Positions 1-8,466 of a stretch of 64,000 bases of DNA are shown in pieces. Source of the DNA: an uncultured Pseudomonadales bacterium. Its GTDB lineage: Bacteria > Pseudomonadota > Gammaproteobacteria > Pseudomonadales > Balneatricaceae. The position numbers and the translations under genes are program-made. Under the pieces are notes generated by a model. That model did no database searches. It was not told where the DNA came from and saw only the letters and a program-made list of their open reading frames with translations. The DNA lies in assembly GCA_943787595.1 (NCBI GenBank), contig CALSNA010000002.1, positions 424,436 to 488,435 of the forward strand. Direction: 5' to 3'. The first letter of the stretch is position 1; each line of letters starts with the position of its first letter.

Positions 1-208
1 ATCTGTTCATAGTGGATAGTAAACAACGCCACATCACGCTGAAGAGCCGCCTGTCGCTGCTCCAGATTACCGACGATGGGCACAACCTCCATACCAGACA
101 ATTGATCCCACTTCCGGGCTTCCTGAGGCCAGGTGCTGGTGGCAACCCGCAGCGGATCCAGCACCAGCGCTGGGCCAATAACACCTACGGATTGCAGCGT
201 ATCTATGC
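1..208 (-). pseudogene. phage SNF2-family helicase, N-terminally truncated fragment
   Basis: Read leftward from about 208, an uninterrupted frame runs off the window edge. It contains the helicase-like stretch 'ALVLDPLRVATSTWPQEA' followed by a KW pair and a final 'TIHYEQ', which matches motif Ia and the region after it in phage SNF2/DEAD-box helicases that normally follow a VRR-NUC gene. The preceding residues that should carry the Walker A (GMGLGKT-type) motif are missing. The frame meets a stop about 18 nt upstream, inside the 3' end of the VRR-NUC gene. About 40 N-terminal residues are therefore deleted, so ATP binding would be lost and the gene is very probably dead. The C-terminal part lies outside the window. 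Confidence 0.7.
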
Positions 209-463
209 ATCCACACTGGCTTTGCTATCAATGATCTGAACCGGGCTACCCTTTGCAGCAAACCGTTGATGTTCACGACGCTGGCCCAGTGTGGGTTTTC
301 TGCCCGGAGCCTTTAACTCGACAAAGCGCATCAGGCCACCGGGCCAGAGAATCATGCGATCCGGCACATGGCTTCGACCCGGACTGGTGAACTTGATGGG
401 TTCACCACCCGATGCTCTAACCTGTGCTACAAAATACGACTCGATGTCAGCTTCACAGGTCAT
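203..463 (-). CDS. VRR-NUC domain nuclease (phage)
   Basis: An 86-residue single-domain protein of the PD-(D/E)XK-like VRR-NUC family. Early Glu (residue 4), 'PDRM', then 'FVELKAPGRKPTLGQ' supplies the expected D...ExK catalytic arrangement with the following Q. Phage VRR-NUC proteins are stand-alone nucleases next to a SNF2 helicase in replication modules, the arrangement seen here. Its ATG overlaps the stop of the upstream PIN-like gene (ATGA), indicating translational coupling. The C-terminus may be a few residues short, because a deletion fused its end to the helicase remnant. The role in structure-specific cleavage is family inference. Confidence 0.82.
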   Translation of the reverse strand: MTCEADIESYFVAQVRASGGEPIKFTSPGRSHVPDRMILWPGGLMRFVELKAPGRKPTLGQRREHQRFAAKGSPVQIIDSKASVDA

Positions 464-837
464 GTTATAGGCTCTCCATTAAGTTTTTCCAGGTGTGCAG
501 ATTCCATCCTGATCTGTGCACAGACGCGCCTGCGTGCTTGCAGGTAATGAACCAAAGGCGTGAAACCCTTGTCATTGCTGATCACTTCGAACACCACCGC
601 AGACAGTGTTGCATGATCCAGCAGGCCCAGATAATAGGCCAGATGAAAATCCAGATTGTTCCCTTGACGTTTCTCAATCTTGACAACGGTGAGTTGTAGG
701 GGATGGAGGTAGTGGACATTGCAATCAATTTTATGCTGGCATGCGCCAACAAAAAGTACGATGCGGGCGTAGCGCGACAGGTCCAGTTTGGACAGTCGTC
801 CTACACCTTCATAGTCCACAAATGCATAGATGAGCAT
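460..837 (-). CDS. PIN-like domain protein (phage)
   Basis: About 125 residues from the ATG at 837. An upstream TTG at 888 would add 17 low-complexity residues and is less likely. The start 'IYAFVDYEGVGR' places the first acidic residues, and 'NNLDFHLAYYLG' and 'VISNDKGF' give the later conserved Asp positions of a PIN/NYN-type nuclease fold. Such proteins are metal-dependent RNases or structure-specific nucleases. In phages they occur beside VRR-NUC and replication genes. Its stop overlaps the VRR-NUC start. The family call is fairly secure from motif order; the substrate is unknown. Confidence 0.65.
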   Translation of the reverse strand: MLIYAFVDYEGVGRLSKLDLSRYARIVLFVGACQHKIDCNVHYLHPLQLTVVKIEKRQGNNLDFHLAYYLGLLDHATLSAVVFEVISNDKGFTPLVHYLQARRRVCAQIRMESAHLEKLNGEPIT

Positions 838-1022
838 GATGGCGATCTCTTGTGATAGTTGAGATCCACCACCGTTGCTGCTAAACAAGAGGGTGGCAGA
901 CTATACAGAGTTAGCAGTACCGTCACAAGAGAACCGGCGCTCCGGGAAAGCCGGTTGTCAACCGGTAGTGCGTATTCTTTTTCCAGCTTTGTGGTAGACT
1001 GCGCCCAAAGGAGATAACCCCC

Positions 1023-1304
1023 ATGGCTAAAGTCAAAGATGATGATTTAAAACAGGCCACCCTGAAGGATATCAAAGCCCTCCAGATGGATATTGAACAG
1101 CTGGGATACAAATCCCAGCAGGATGATGAACGCCAGGGAAACAGCATGAGGCAGGATGTCAAAAGTCTCGAAGCCTCCACCAGGCTCAATATTGAACGTC
1201 TGGAAAACCGGATCGATAGTCTGGAACACCGCACAGCCATCCAGCTAGGTGCCCTGATGGCCGCGGGTATAGCAGTTGTAGTCGTGGCTGTAGCAGTGTT
1301 GTAA
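1023..1304 (+). CDS. small coiled-coil protein with C-terminal membrane anchor
   Basis: A 93-residue protein preceded by a strong Shine-Dalgarno (AAAGGAG about 8 nt before ATG). Residues about 5-70 are heptad-rich and highly charged, with repeated 'LE.RIDSLEHR'-type segments. Residues about 74-93 are an Ala/Val/Gly-rich hydrophobic helix ending at the C-terminus (tail anchor). It resembles the DUF1640/CCDC90-like coiled-coil proteins often found in prophages. It lies on the opposite strand to the leftward replication arm, in its own transcription unit between the polymerase and PIN-like genes, which fits a late acquisition or moron. Function unknown. Confidence 0.7.
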   Translation: MAKVKDDDLKQATLKDIKALQMDIEQLGYKSQQDDERQGNSMRQDVKSLEASTRLNIERLENRIDSLEHRTAIQLGALMAAGIAVVVVAVAVL

Positions 1305-1313
1305 ACCATCGTT

Positions 1314-2819
1314 CTAGTCCTTGCGATACCGTTGCGCCTCAAAACCATCTGCTGCCAGAGGCAGACCCGCCGCCCAGGGAGGACTGGTCGCCAGAATCAG
1401 GCTGAGATCCCCCTCACTATAGTCCGCTGTATCGGGCGCTTCGGTCACCAGCTCATCATGGACCGACAGTACAATCCGGTAACCGGCCTGCTCCACGGCA
1501 GGCATGGCGTCGGTCAGCACATCCCGTCCCAGTGACTGGCAGAGGTTCTCCACCAGCTTCCCACCATAGGTACCAATCCGCTCCCAGCGAGGCGCACCGT
1601 GACGCTTTTCAATGCCCATATAGGACAGATTATCTCCGTCCATCTTTGGATCGAAGTAGGCCATGAACCGGTTTGAAGGCATACCAACCAACAGCCAGGG
1701 GTGGCCTGAGTGTTTGACAAACTTGAACCTGAGCCTGGGCCCTGCTGCAACAACCTGATCGGGATTGCGTAGTGCCTGATATGCGGCCTTCTGACAACTG
1801 TGCCACAGTGCAACGGTTGCAGGATGACGGTCACGCCAAGCCAGTTTGATGGCTTCACTGGCCAACCAGGCTTCCTGATTGATGTCGTTCTCAAAGCCCC
1901 ATTTACTGTAATTCTGGTGGGCCCGGGCGATAAAACAGGCGTCCAGCATGCTCTGGATAGTGGGCCAGTAATCAACCATGTTGACCTGATAACTGTTGCT
2001 GAATTGCTGGAAGGCACCCACACCCCCCTGATAACCCAGAGCCAGTTCAGGCACCTTGTCGAATACATTGCGCTGGGTTTTGGTAATCGCCTTCGGTGGG
2101 ATACCCAGAATACTGCTGGCGGTAATCCGGCAGGGATCATCTCCCTCACCCTGATCAAAAGCCTTGAAGGTGGTCAGCTCCCCATCCGCCAAAAAGCCCC
2201 GGACATTGATGTGCCGATCCAGGTGCCACAGGGCAATCTCCTGATCCCCCCAGTTCCAGGTGGGCATCCGTGAAACTGCTTCGCGCATGGCCGCAACATC
2301 CTGCCGGGCATATTCGCAAAATTGCTTCCATTCATCCGGATGGGATTCATGGCTGTACCGTTGTGCCTTGTGGTTTGAGGATGCCGGACGACAGAACCGC
2401 TGTATTAATGCCTTGCCTTCCTTCAGCTTGCCCTGATCCTCACGCAACCCCAGCACCGGACACAGTTGGGACAGGGCTGCGGGTAGCGCATGCGCCTGAG
2501 CCTGGGCCATGCTGCAGCGCCACTGGGATATGGGAATATCCAGATCCAGCGCTTCCCTGAGCACCGCCCGGTCAAACATGGCGTGATGAGCGATGACCAC
2601 CGTGTGGGGATCGGTGATCGTTTTGGATAGCTTCTGGTTCTGCTGAATCTGCCGATAGTTAAATGGTGATGTTGTCTGCGTAAAATCAACCACCTGAACC
2701 GGACCCCTGTCAATGGCCAAGGCCAGCAGCAACACCCCTGCCGTTTCCGCATAGGCATACGTCCCCACGCTAATATCGCGGGTATTGTAGGTTTCCAGGT
2801 CGAGCCATAGCGTGGCCAT
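1314..2819 (-). pseudogene. phage family-A DNA polymerase with internal in-frame deletion
   Basis: 501 residues, whereas phage polymerases of this type are usually about 650. The N-terminus 'WLDLETYN' is Exo motif I of a 3'-5' exonuclease domain. From about residue 250, 'ELALGYQGGVGAF' is the O-helix region (motif B surroundings) and 'VLSVHDELVTEAP' is motif C of the palm. Between 'FLADGEL' and 'KAFDQGEGDD' the sequence jumps over roughly 150 residues that should carry the thumb and palm motif A (DxSxIExR with the catalytic Asp). One metal-binding carboxylate is thus absent and polymerase activity should be lost, though the frame stays open. The deletion is inferred by comparison with the family's usual layout. 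Confidence 0.8.
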
Positions 2820-2948
2820 GCATTGGCGCCCTGATTCGTGAATGAAGTTGGGATGTAATAAAAGGGACCCTGTCCGCGGTCAGGGAATATGTCCACTGAC
2901 AGAGTCAAGTGGCGCACTCCCTTGCGCCCTGCCAAATCTCACCAGGCG

Positions 2949-3554
2949 TTAGTCTTCCCACATGTCATCTGTATTATCAGCTGCAGTGGGATGGCCAGAA
3001 TCATCCTCAGGTAAAGTATCAAATTCATCTGCATCGGCGGGCTGACCTCCAGCGAAGGGATCCCCATCGCCAACAAACTGCACGCCCCGCAAGGTCGCGT
3101 TGATGCGTTTGCCATACTGATTGTCCATTGCCCATACTTCAATGCTGACATTGACGTAACAACCACCGTAGGGCCTACCGTCACTCTCAGTTAGTGGACG
3201 ACAGTTGCGGTCAATTATCAGGGGAGCTCCTGCCGAGCGAGCAGTTACAAACTGGCATCCTTCAAACCCATCGTATTCGGCTTTAACATCTCCATCAAGC
3301 AGGCAAATCTTGTCCCCTTTTTTTAGCGATTTATATATTGCAGATGCTTTTGCGCCCCACTTATCCTTTGCCACCTTCTGAAGGATTTGCTTAAGTTTGT
3401 CCAGCTGATCACTGCCATTGTAAATCAACAGGGTGGCCCTGTAGGATGGTGTGCCCCGGCCATTGTACTGGCGCGGCTGGAACAGGCAGGGAAATGCCAG
3501 TCGCACGTTGTTGAGCTTTATAATGCTCTTGGTGGCCTCGGTGTTATCGGTCAT
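2949..3554 (-). CDS. DUF2815 phage ssDNA-binding protein
   Basis: 201 residues with the typical DUF2815 N-terminus 'IKLNNVRLAFPCLFQP', central 'KGDKICLLDGD', and an OB-fold-like body. The acidic C-terminal tail is rich in D/E and ends 'DDMWED', as in gp2.5-like single-stranded DNA-binding proteins, where an acidic tail contacts replication partners. Its ATG overlaps the stop of the DUF2800 gene (TTATGA), so the two were translationally coupled. It sits directly upstream of the polymerase gene, consistent with a role in phage replication or recombination. The gene appears intact. Confidence 0.85.
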   Translation of the reverse strand: MTDNTEATKSIIKLNNVRLAFPCLFQPRQYNGRGTPSYRATLLIYNGSDQLDKLKQILQKVAKDKWGAKASAIYKSLKKGDKICLLDGDVKAEYDGFEGCQFVTARSAGAPLIIDRNCRPLTESDGRPYGGCYVNVSIEVWAMDNQYGKRINATLRGVQFVGDGDPFAGGQPADADEFDTLPEDDSGHPTAADNTDDMWED

Positions 3555-4327
3555 AAAGTCTCTCTTTCAGGGTTTACTGGTTCGGGTAGTGGTTCAAATT
3601 CATCAACAGATGCCACACGGGTGATGGCCAGGCGTGGTTCGTCTATGGGCACCACGACAGTGGTACCTGGAGGTCGGAAAATTAATGCCTCAATCTTCGC
3701 CCAGGTTTTGGGTCGGTCTTTGAGCAATCTTTTAGCCTGGGTGGATGATATCAGCTTGCGGGTATAACTCTCATCCAGCTTGAGGCGACTGCGCTCAAGT
3801 GCAGTCCCGGCCTCATCTTGGTCCTGCCATACCCGGTTCCCTGGGCGACCTTCTAGCTTTATGTTTTGATAACCGCCCCTCTACAGCCAGCGAAAAGGCA
3901 GCTTTGCGCAGCGCTTTAATCCAGGATTCAATGGTGTCCAGATGGGTGTAGGCGTTTTCAAACTGATCCCGGGTAATGCTGCCGGGAGCGTTAGGTTCCA
4001 GCGATTCACCACCAGTCAAATCCTCAAACTCAGCTCCGACAATTTCTGCCACGTACGCGGTGAACTCGGGACAAATGGTGCGGGCAGGACAGTACTGGCA
4101 CTGTTTCTCTCCAGGAATCCGTGGGTCATCGGGCTGCATGGCTTTGGCGGCACTATCCTGATAGAAGGGCTTCCGGGCCAGCAGCTCCTCAAGCGGAATG
4201 ACGGTCTCCTTGATGCCACCACAGCGGGGCTGGTGGAATCAGGCAACTGATCCAGCATGGCCACGCTACCGGGACAACGAGTCCAGCGGCCTGCACCACT
4301 GCGACCTAATCTGGCGTGCTCACCCAT
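3551..4327 (-). pseudogene. DUF2800 phage exonuclease-like gene, deleted and frameshifted
   Basis: Three collinear pieces in different frames. The N-terminus from ATG 4327 ('MGEHARLGRSGAGRWTRCPG') is the DUF2800 start. After 'QLPDSTS' (about 4225) the frame changes and the core is missing, resuming at 'KETVIPLEELLARKP' and the cysteine cluster 'KQCQYCPARTICPE' typical of PD-(D/E)XK/Fe-S exonucleases. After 'RLSKHK' (near 3862) a one-base shift leads into the normal C-terminus, 'LEGRPGNRVWQDQDEAG' through 'ITRVASVDEFEPLPEP', ending at 3551. About 150 core residues with the nuclease active site are gone. Clearly non-functional. Confidence 0.85.
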
Positions 4328-5051
4328 GGTCCTGATCTCCTGATGGTGTTTGAGACAATTGTCCGTCGCGTACTTTTTGCAGCAACTCCAGCATTTCCGG
4401 ATATTGCTCAGGTGATAAATTGGGTATGGCGTCAACCTTCAGTTGCTTGCACACCGCCTTAACCTGGCCGCCATGCCCGTCATGCCGGGTGATCTCCATA
4501 ACCAGAGCCCGCAGTGTTTGAAGGGTGATCGTACTGTCTGTTGGATCTGCTGCAGTTTTGGTTTTGGTTTTGGGCTTGGCTTTGGTTTTAGATACGGGAT
4601 TGGTGTCCGCCAGTGTCAATTTGACCTGTTCTGTCTCCGCAGCCTCCAGTAACACATTAAAGAAGCCGGTGTATTGATCTGGCTTGAGTTCTTTTAGTTT
4701 TGACACACCAAATTTTTTCAGCAGGGCTTTACTGCGATTGTCGTTACCATCCTTTTTGGAGAGTTCCCTAGCTGCCACCCGGATATCTTCCATACTGACG
4801 GTGGTTGTATCCGGCACCGTGTTTACAGGTGAGTAATTGGGGGGTGTCGGGTTTGTAGATGCTGCCTTTTTGGGTACGATACCCTCAGCCTGCCCGACAA
4901 TAGCCTGTCTGATATCGGCTTGTGATGAGGCATGATCTAATGTCTTCAGTTGATTCAGGACATCAGTCATTACACCGGTCAGGGCATGGGTTGCATCGCT
5001 AAGGCGATCCAGATTTTTTCCGTTTTGCTCCAGTTTTTGTTCTAGCGACAT
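4320..5051 (-). CDS. phage protein with two homologous helical domains
   Basis: 243 residues. The first about 90 are a charged coiled-coil-like segment and a Pro/Thr-rich linker. Two related modules of about 55 residues follow, at about 87-142 and 172-228: 'TVSMEDIRVAARELSKKDGN' and 'TITLQTLRALVMEITRHDGH'. Each then has a 'KALLKKFGV.KL.EL.PDQY' or 'KAVCKQLKVDAI.NL.PEQY' pattern and a final helix. A Lys/Thr-rich linker (KTKAKPKTKTKT) joins them. The internal duplication suggests a DNA- or protein-binding helical module seen at the ends of phage recombination proteins. Its stop overlaps the DUF2800 start. The exact family is not recognised. Confidence 0.6.
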   Translation of the reverse strand: MSLEQKLEQNGKNLDRLSDATHALTGVMTDVLNQLKTLDHASSQADIRQAIVGQAEGIVPKKAASTNPTPPNYSPVNTVPDTTTVSMEDIRVAARELSKKDGNDNRSKALLKKFGVSKLKELKPDQYTGFFNVLLEAAETEQVKLTLADTNPVSKTKAKPKTKTKTAADPTDSTITLQTLRALVMEITRHDGHGGQVKAVCKQLKVDAIPNLSPEQYPEMLELLQKVRDGQLSQTPSGDQDHG

Positions 5052-5074
5052 GGTGGTGACTCCAGGTTGTGGGG

Positions 5075-5386
5075 TTAATACTGACCAAAACTGCGGCGAT
5101 CGACGGGGATATCTTTGCCATACAAATCCCAGTCCTGATGAGTTTCTTTGCCGAGTTTAAAAGGTGAGTGTACGGATGGATTTGCGACGATTTGCTCAAC
5201 GTATTCACCCCGATGGCGCAATGCGCGATCCTGACGCGCTTTCAGGCGATAACTGTCCACATACATCAGCCCCTTGCATCCCGGCACATGGCATCCGGGC
5301 CTGAATCGATAGTGCTTCAAGGGCTGGCTTAAATTACGCCGGTCCTGCTGACAGAGACGCTGATTACATCTGGCCGGTATCTTCAT
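5075..5386 (-). CDS. hypothetical phage protein
   Basis: 103 residues, basic, with Cys at 7 and 12 and a 'CHVPGCKG' pair in the middle that could bind a metal. The C-terminal 40 residues include 'LYGKDIPVDRRSF'. Its start overlaps the stop of the HNH gene (ATGA), so it belongs to the same leftward operon. No family recognised. Confidence 0.5.
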   Translation of the reverse strand: MKIPARCNQRLCQQDRRNLSQPLKHYRFRPGCHVPGCKGLMYVDSYRLKARQDRALRHRGEYVEQIVANPSVHSPFKLGKETHQDWDLYGKDIPVDRRSFGQY

Positions 5387-5766
5387 ATCGCCAGCCTCAA
5401 CTGATGCGGTTTAAGTTTGCCGAACATATCCCTTGTCTCCTCTGGATGTCCGGGCCATTCAAGGTTACCCTTGCGGGCATTGGTAGCCGCGGGGATAATC
5501 TGCAAATGCCAGGACACATGGAGTCCACAAACATAAGGACTGGATAAGGGTACGATGTGGTCGACCTGAACGTCCTTGCCAAACTGGCGCTGGCGTTTAC
5601 ATTCAGCGTAGATAGCACGAATTTGTTGTCGCTGGGCTTGGGTAAGCCCATGGGATGGTGCGGTGTAATACCGGTAGCGCTTCGCTCGTTGCGGCTTGAC
5701 GGTCCTTACAATGCCTGACCAGAAATGAGATAAGCGGATCTGACACATTCCCGCTGCTGCAGACAT
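5383..5766 (-). CDS. HNH endonuclease (phage)
   Basis: 127 residues. The HNH core is at about 70-105: 'DVQVDHIVPLSSPYVCGLHV' followed by 'NLQ'-equivalent 'HLQIIPAATNARKGN', giving the His-Asn-Asn/His metal finger of this class. The N-terminal half is basic ('KPQRAKRYRYYT') and probably contacts DNA. The start is translationally coupled to a small upstream gene through TAATG. In phages such genes sit either near terminase or in early operons; the early position here suggests a replication or recombination nuclease rather than packaging. Appears intact. Confidence 0.75.
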   Translation of the reverse strand: MSAAAGMCQIRLSHFWSGIVRTVKPQRAKRYRYYTAPSHGLTQAQRQQIRAIYAECKRQRQFGKDVQVDHIVPLSSPYVCGLHVSWHLQIIPAATNARKGNLEWPGHPEETRDMFGKLKPHQLRLAI

Positions 5767-5933
5767 TAGACCACCCGTTGTATATCCAGCGGGAAAGACG
5801 CACCGGGTCGTTGTTTAAGGACGGTCAGTTTGCGCTGGTAATCGGTGTGCCTATCTTTATTACGTTTTCGGCCAGTTGCGAAAAAAGGGCGGCTTGCATT
5901 GTTTGTTTTAGTTTTGTTTCTAAAGATATCCAT
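5766..5933 (-). CDS. small basic phage protein (55 aa), first gene of leftward operon
   Basis: ATG at 5933 opens a 55-codon frame ending TAA at 5766, whose last A is the A of the HNH ATG (TAATG). The product starts 'MDIFRNKTKTNN' and ends 'FPLDIQRVV'. It has about 14 Lys/Arg and no hydrophobic segment, so it may bind nucleic acid. The tight stop/start coupling with a recognisable HNH gene is the main support that it is real. Family not recognised. Confidence 0.5.
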   Translation of the reverse strand: MDIFRNKTKTNNASRPFFATGRKRNKDRHTDYQRKLTVLKQRPGASFPLDIQRVV

Positions 5934-6237
5934 TCAAAATAAAACCTATTCCTGAACCATTATCACCGCAATATAACGTATAATGTTTAGCTAAAAAAAC
6001 ACAAAAGTTTATTTAGTTAGAATTAGCGTGCGATATTATGTGTTAAAAAAAGAATTTGTTAATTTTATACAGATAAATCCGGATTGGTATGAGTAAATAG
6101 AATGGGTAAGGGATAAGTAGCCTGAATAAAAATAATATAGATTACGAATTGAGTGCTTAAAGTAAGCCTGGGATTAAATTGATAAAATAAAACAATAATG
6201 TATTTTTACAATATGTACACGTTAGTAAATCTTCGCA
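5934..6237. promoter_or_regulatory. AT-rich spacer between repressor and leftward operon
   Basis: About 300 bp, strongly AT-rich, between the 3' end of the repressor gene and the first leftward gene. The leftward operon promoter should lie here, because there is no gene between them. No unambiguous -35/-10 pair or operator dyad could be fixed by eye, and no coding sequence is seen. Confidence 0.3.
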
Positions 6238-6876
6238 CTATGTAAGTGATGAAGCATAAAAAAACACCTTCCCAACAATTTCAATTTTTTTAGCTTCCCG
6301 TCCAGTATGTTCTTCTTCTGGATAAGATACGTTATTGTAACTTCGCAATTTAAGTCCAGATCCTGGAATCTTCGAAATTATTTTGATGCGCATTAAACCC
6401 TCATGGTTTATCAAATAGATACCACCGTCGGTAACGGTATTCATTGCTGTATCCACGCCCAAAATTGAGCCCCCAGGAAAAACCGGTTCCATGCTATCTC
6501 CTTCCATAATTACATACGCGGCATTTCTAGGTTCAACTTCAAGATCATATAGCAGGTTTTGGGTAAAACTAAAACGAAAAGTACGTCCACGCGTCCCTCC
6601 TAATATCGTCTCTGTAGCAGCATTATTCATAAGACTTCGAGCTATCGGAATTGCGGGAGGGTATGTCTGGTTAAGTGACTGTTCCCCATACATCAACCAG
6701 CTTGCATCACATTGTAAGAATTCACACAGCTTCGTGAGGTTAACGCCACTTGGTTTAGCCGTCCCATTGACCCATTGACTCACGGAACTCCTAGAAGCAC
6801 CAGTAGCCCTCGTAATAGTGATAGATTTTAACCCTCTTGATTGCATCTGCTGACGCAGACGGTCTGAAAAATCCAT
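6238..6876 (-). CDS. CI/LexA-type phage repressor (XRE HTH + S24 peptidase)
   Basis: 212 residues. An XRE helix-turn-helix occupies about 6-62 (recognition region 'GASRSSVSQWVNGTAKP'). The C-terminal S24 domain has 'MEGDSMEPVFPGG' with the nucleophile Ser at 128 and 'LMRIKII' with the general-base Lys at 165. Proteins of this class keep the prophage silent by binding operators and self-cleave when RecA is activated. The usual Ala-Gly cleavage site in the linker is not obvious. It is transcribed leftward, with the rightward early genes beginning after 7287. The gene appears intact, so the element may still be repressed although most of its lytic genes are dead. Confidence 0.88.
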   Translation of the reverse strand: MDFSDRLRQQMQSRGLKSITITRATGASRSSVSQWVNGTAKPSGVNLTKLCEFLQCDASWLMYGEQSLNQTYPPAIPIARSLMNNAATETILGGTRGRTFRFSFTQNLLYDLEVEPRNAAYVIMEGDSMEPVFPGGSILGVDTAMNTVTDGGIYLINHEGLMRIKIISKIPGSGLKLRSYNNVSYPEEEHTGREAKKIEIVGKVFFYASSLT

Positions 6877-7286
6877 GACAGCCCTCCTTAATATTGGATT
6901 TTGTTAAATTTAATAGATGAACAAAAACCCTTGTGCTACGCTCGGGTAAGTTCACCTAATAAAACAATTTTTAATGAAATATAAAGATGTGTAAATCTGA
7001 GGTCATAAAATGTTATAAAACAGCCACTAGAGTCGCAGAAGTTCTAGAATTGAATCGATATTCTATATCTAACCGGTGAGATTTTATTCCATAAAAACAA
7101 TAACTTAGATTAAATTTGATAACTTCTTGAAGATTAAAACATCAAGTCAATTTATATAGCAATCCGTTGAACAGTCATGTGTCAAATCAATAATAACTCA
7201 ATCAGAGGGTACTTAGTATAATTAACTCCACTCAGGAAGGAGCCAAACTTAAGCCGGGTAAAATTAAACATTGTCTAGGATTGCTA
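6877..7286. promoter_or_regulatory. divergent control region of the prophage
   Basis: About 400 bp between the leftward repressor and the rightward arm, AT-rich with no convincing gene. By position it should carry the repressor promoter, the rightward promoter and operators. GTTCACC at about 6950 and an inverse GATGAAC at about 6914 could be half-sites, but the match is too short to call. A cro gene is expected here and none is seen. Confidence 0.35.
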
Positions 7287-7479
7287 AACAAGTGTTGCTT
7301 CTTACATAGTAGAGGACATCAGACGAACAGGGCTATGCGACTTCGTACATAGCGAAGGCATAAAATTCGCTGATAGTGGTGTCGTTTTTCACGCCGCGAC
7401 CCAAAACCGTCAAAAAATATTTCGATGGTTAGGTCAACTAGATGGTGGTTATAACCGATCGCCTGCCCGCCTATTTTTT

Positions 7480-7836
7480 GTGGAACAGGCCATTGTCGGG
7501 GCCATGCCTAGGGAACTCCGTGTCGCGTACCTAAACGAAGTCTATGGAGGTGCTGCCGTATGCTTCTCCCTCGAGATGATTAATATAGATACCCCAACAG
7601 ATCAGGCTCAGGCTACTACCAACATGATTCGGGAAGGTGCTGAAGCCCAGATAGCCTTATTGGCACTGGGTGAAAACCCAACCCCAGCGCAAGTCCAGAA
7701 GGCCCGTACTGAATTAAAAGAATCTATCGCGACCAGTGAGGGGGCTCTGGTAGTGCTTAATAAGATGTACCCCGAACCCTTTACTCACCCAAAACCCACA
7801 GCGATTACTGATCAAGATCCAGTAACCAAGCACTAA
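7480..7836 (+). CDS. hypothetical phage early protein, possible regulator
   Basis: 118 residues from a GTG at 7480, but the same frame is open back to a stop near 7284, adding about 64 residues (including 'GVVFHAATQNRQKIFRWLG') without an ATG. The real start is therefore unclear and the N-terminus may have been lost. The visible protein is mixed helical ('IVGAMPRELRVAYLNEVYGG', then an Ala/Gln-rich helical stretch). The position immediately after the control region is where CII-like regulators lie. No DNA-binding motif is certain. Confidence 0.45.
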   Translation: MEQAIVGAMPRELRVAYLNEVYGGAAVCFSLEMINIDTPTDQAQATTNMIREGAEAQIALLALGENPTPAQVQKARTELKESIATSEGALVVLNKMYPEPFTHPKPTAITDQDPVTKH

Positions 7837-8025
7837 CACTGTAAAAGAGAGCGACTGGTTCGATGCGCCAACATCAAACCAGCTACCGAAACACAGGCAC
7901 ATATCCTGTGAATCAACCGAAGGCTCCCATCGCCGCACGGCAGGGCTAGTACATCACATGATTCTGCGGGTCGTCTGTGTGCAAACCAAATGGTGCACGC
8001 CATTTACCGACCAACAGAGGTCCCT
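7837..8025. other. short phage spacer with two tiny candidate ORFs
   Basis: Two very short ATG frames are present, 28 codons from 7863 and about 27 codons from near 7960. Neither has a clear Shine-Dalgarno or a recognisable sequence. They may be decayed early genes and are not called as coding. Confidence 0.2.
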
Positions 8026-8433
8026 ATGGGCCAGATGACGATAGAGGCACAGGTAGCAAGCCTGGACGGCTGACTTGACCAGCTGACCAGAATGTATGGC
8101 AAATCCAGGAAGCGTATGGGTAACCCGTTCGTGGCCATAAGGGCCATAGGAACCCTCCTCGGAGTTTTAGGTGCTTTAGTGCTTTGGGGAATAAGCCTCG
8201 AAAACAGCATCACGGCAAACAGCACCTACATTGAAACCCTGGGCAAGGAACAACCCCTTAAACGCATTACTGAAAACAGCGTCCATATTCAAAACCTGAC
8301 GGCTCAACAGTCCCTCGACAGAGCCTCAGACAAAGAAGCCCGAGCCGATATCAAGGCACGGCTTGAGCGAATCAGTACACAGCTGGATGAACTATTAAGG
8401 GAGCGGACCCGATATAACGGGAGCCCACATTAA
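8026..8433 (+). pseudogene. phage single-pass membrane protein with in-frame TGA
   Basis: ATG at 8026 starts 'MGQMTIEAQVASLDG', then TGA at 8071, then the same frame continues 'LDQLTRMYGKSRKRMGN' without shift to the stop at 8433. Translation could restart at ATG 8092 (113 residues). A transmembrane helix lies at about residues 17-36 of that shorter form ('LLGVLGALVLWGISL'), with a charged helical tail of coiled-coil type. TGA is one transition from CGA, so a simple Arg to stop change is the likely cause. Function unknown; similar small membrane proteins occur in phage early regions. Confidence 0.6.
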
Positions 8434-8466
8434 TCGCGATGCCCAACAGGGCTAATTGGGGGTGTA

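Noticed and set aside
1514..2158. 214-codon leftward ORF inside the polymerase gene
   Set aside because: Another frame of the polymerase; the polymerase frame carries the family motifs.
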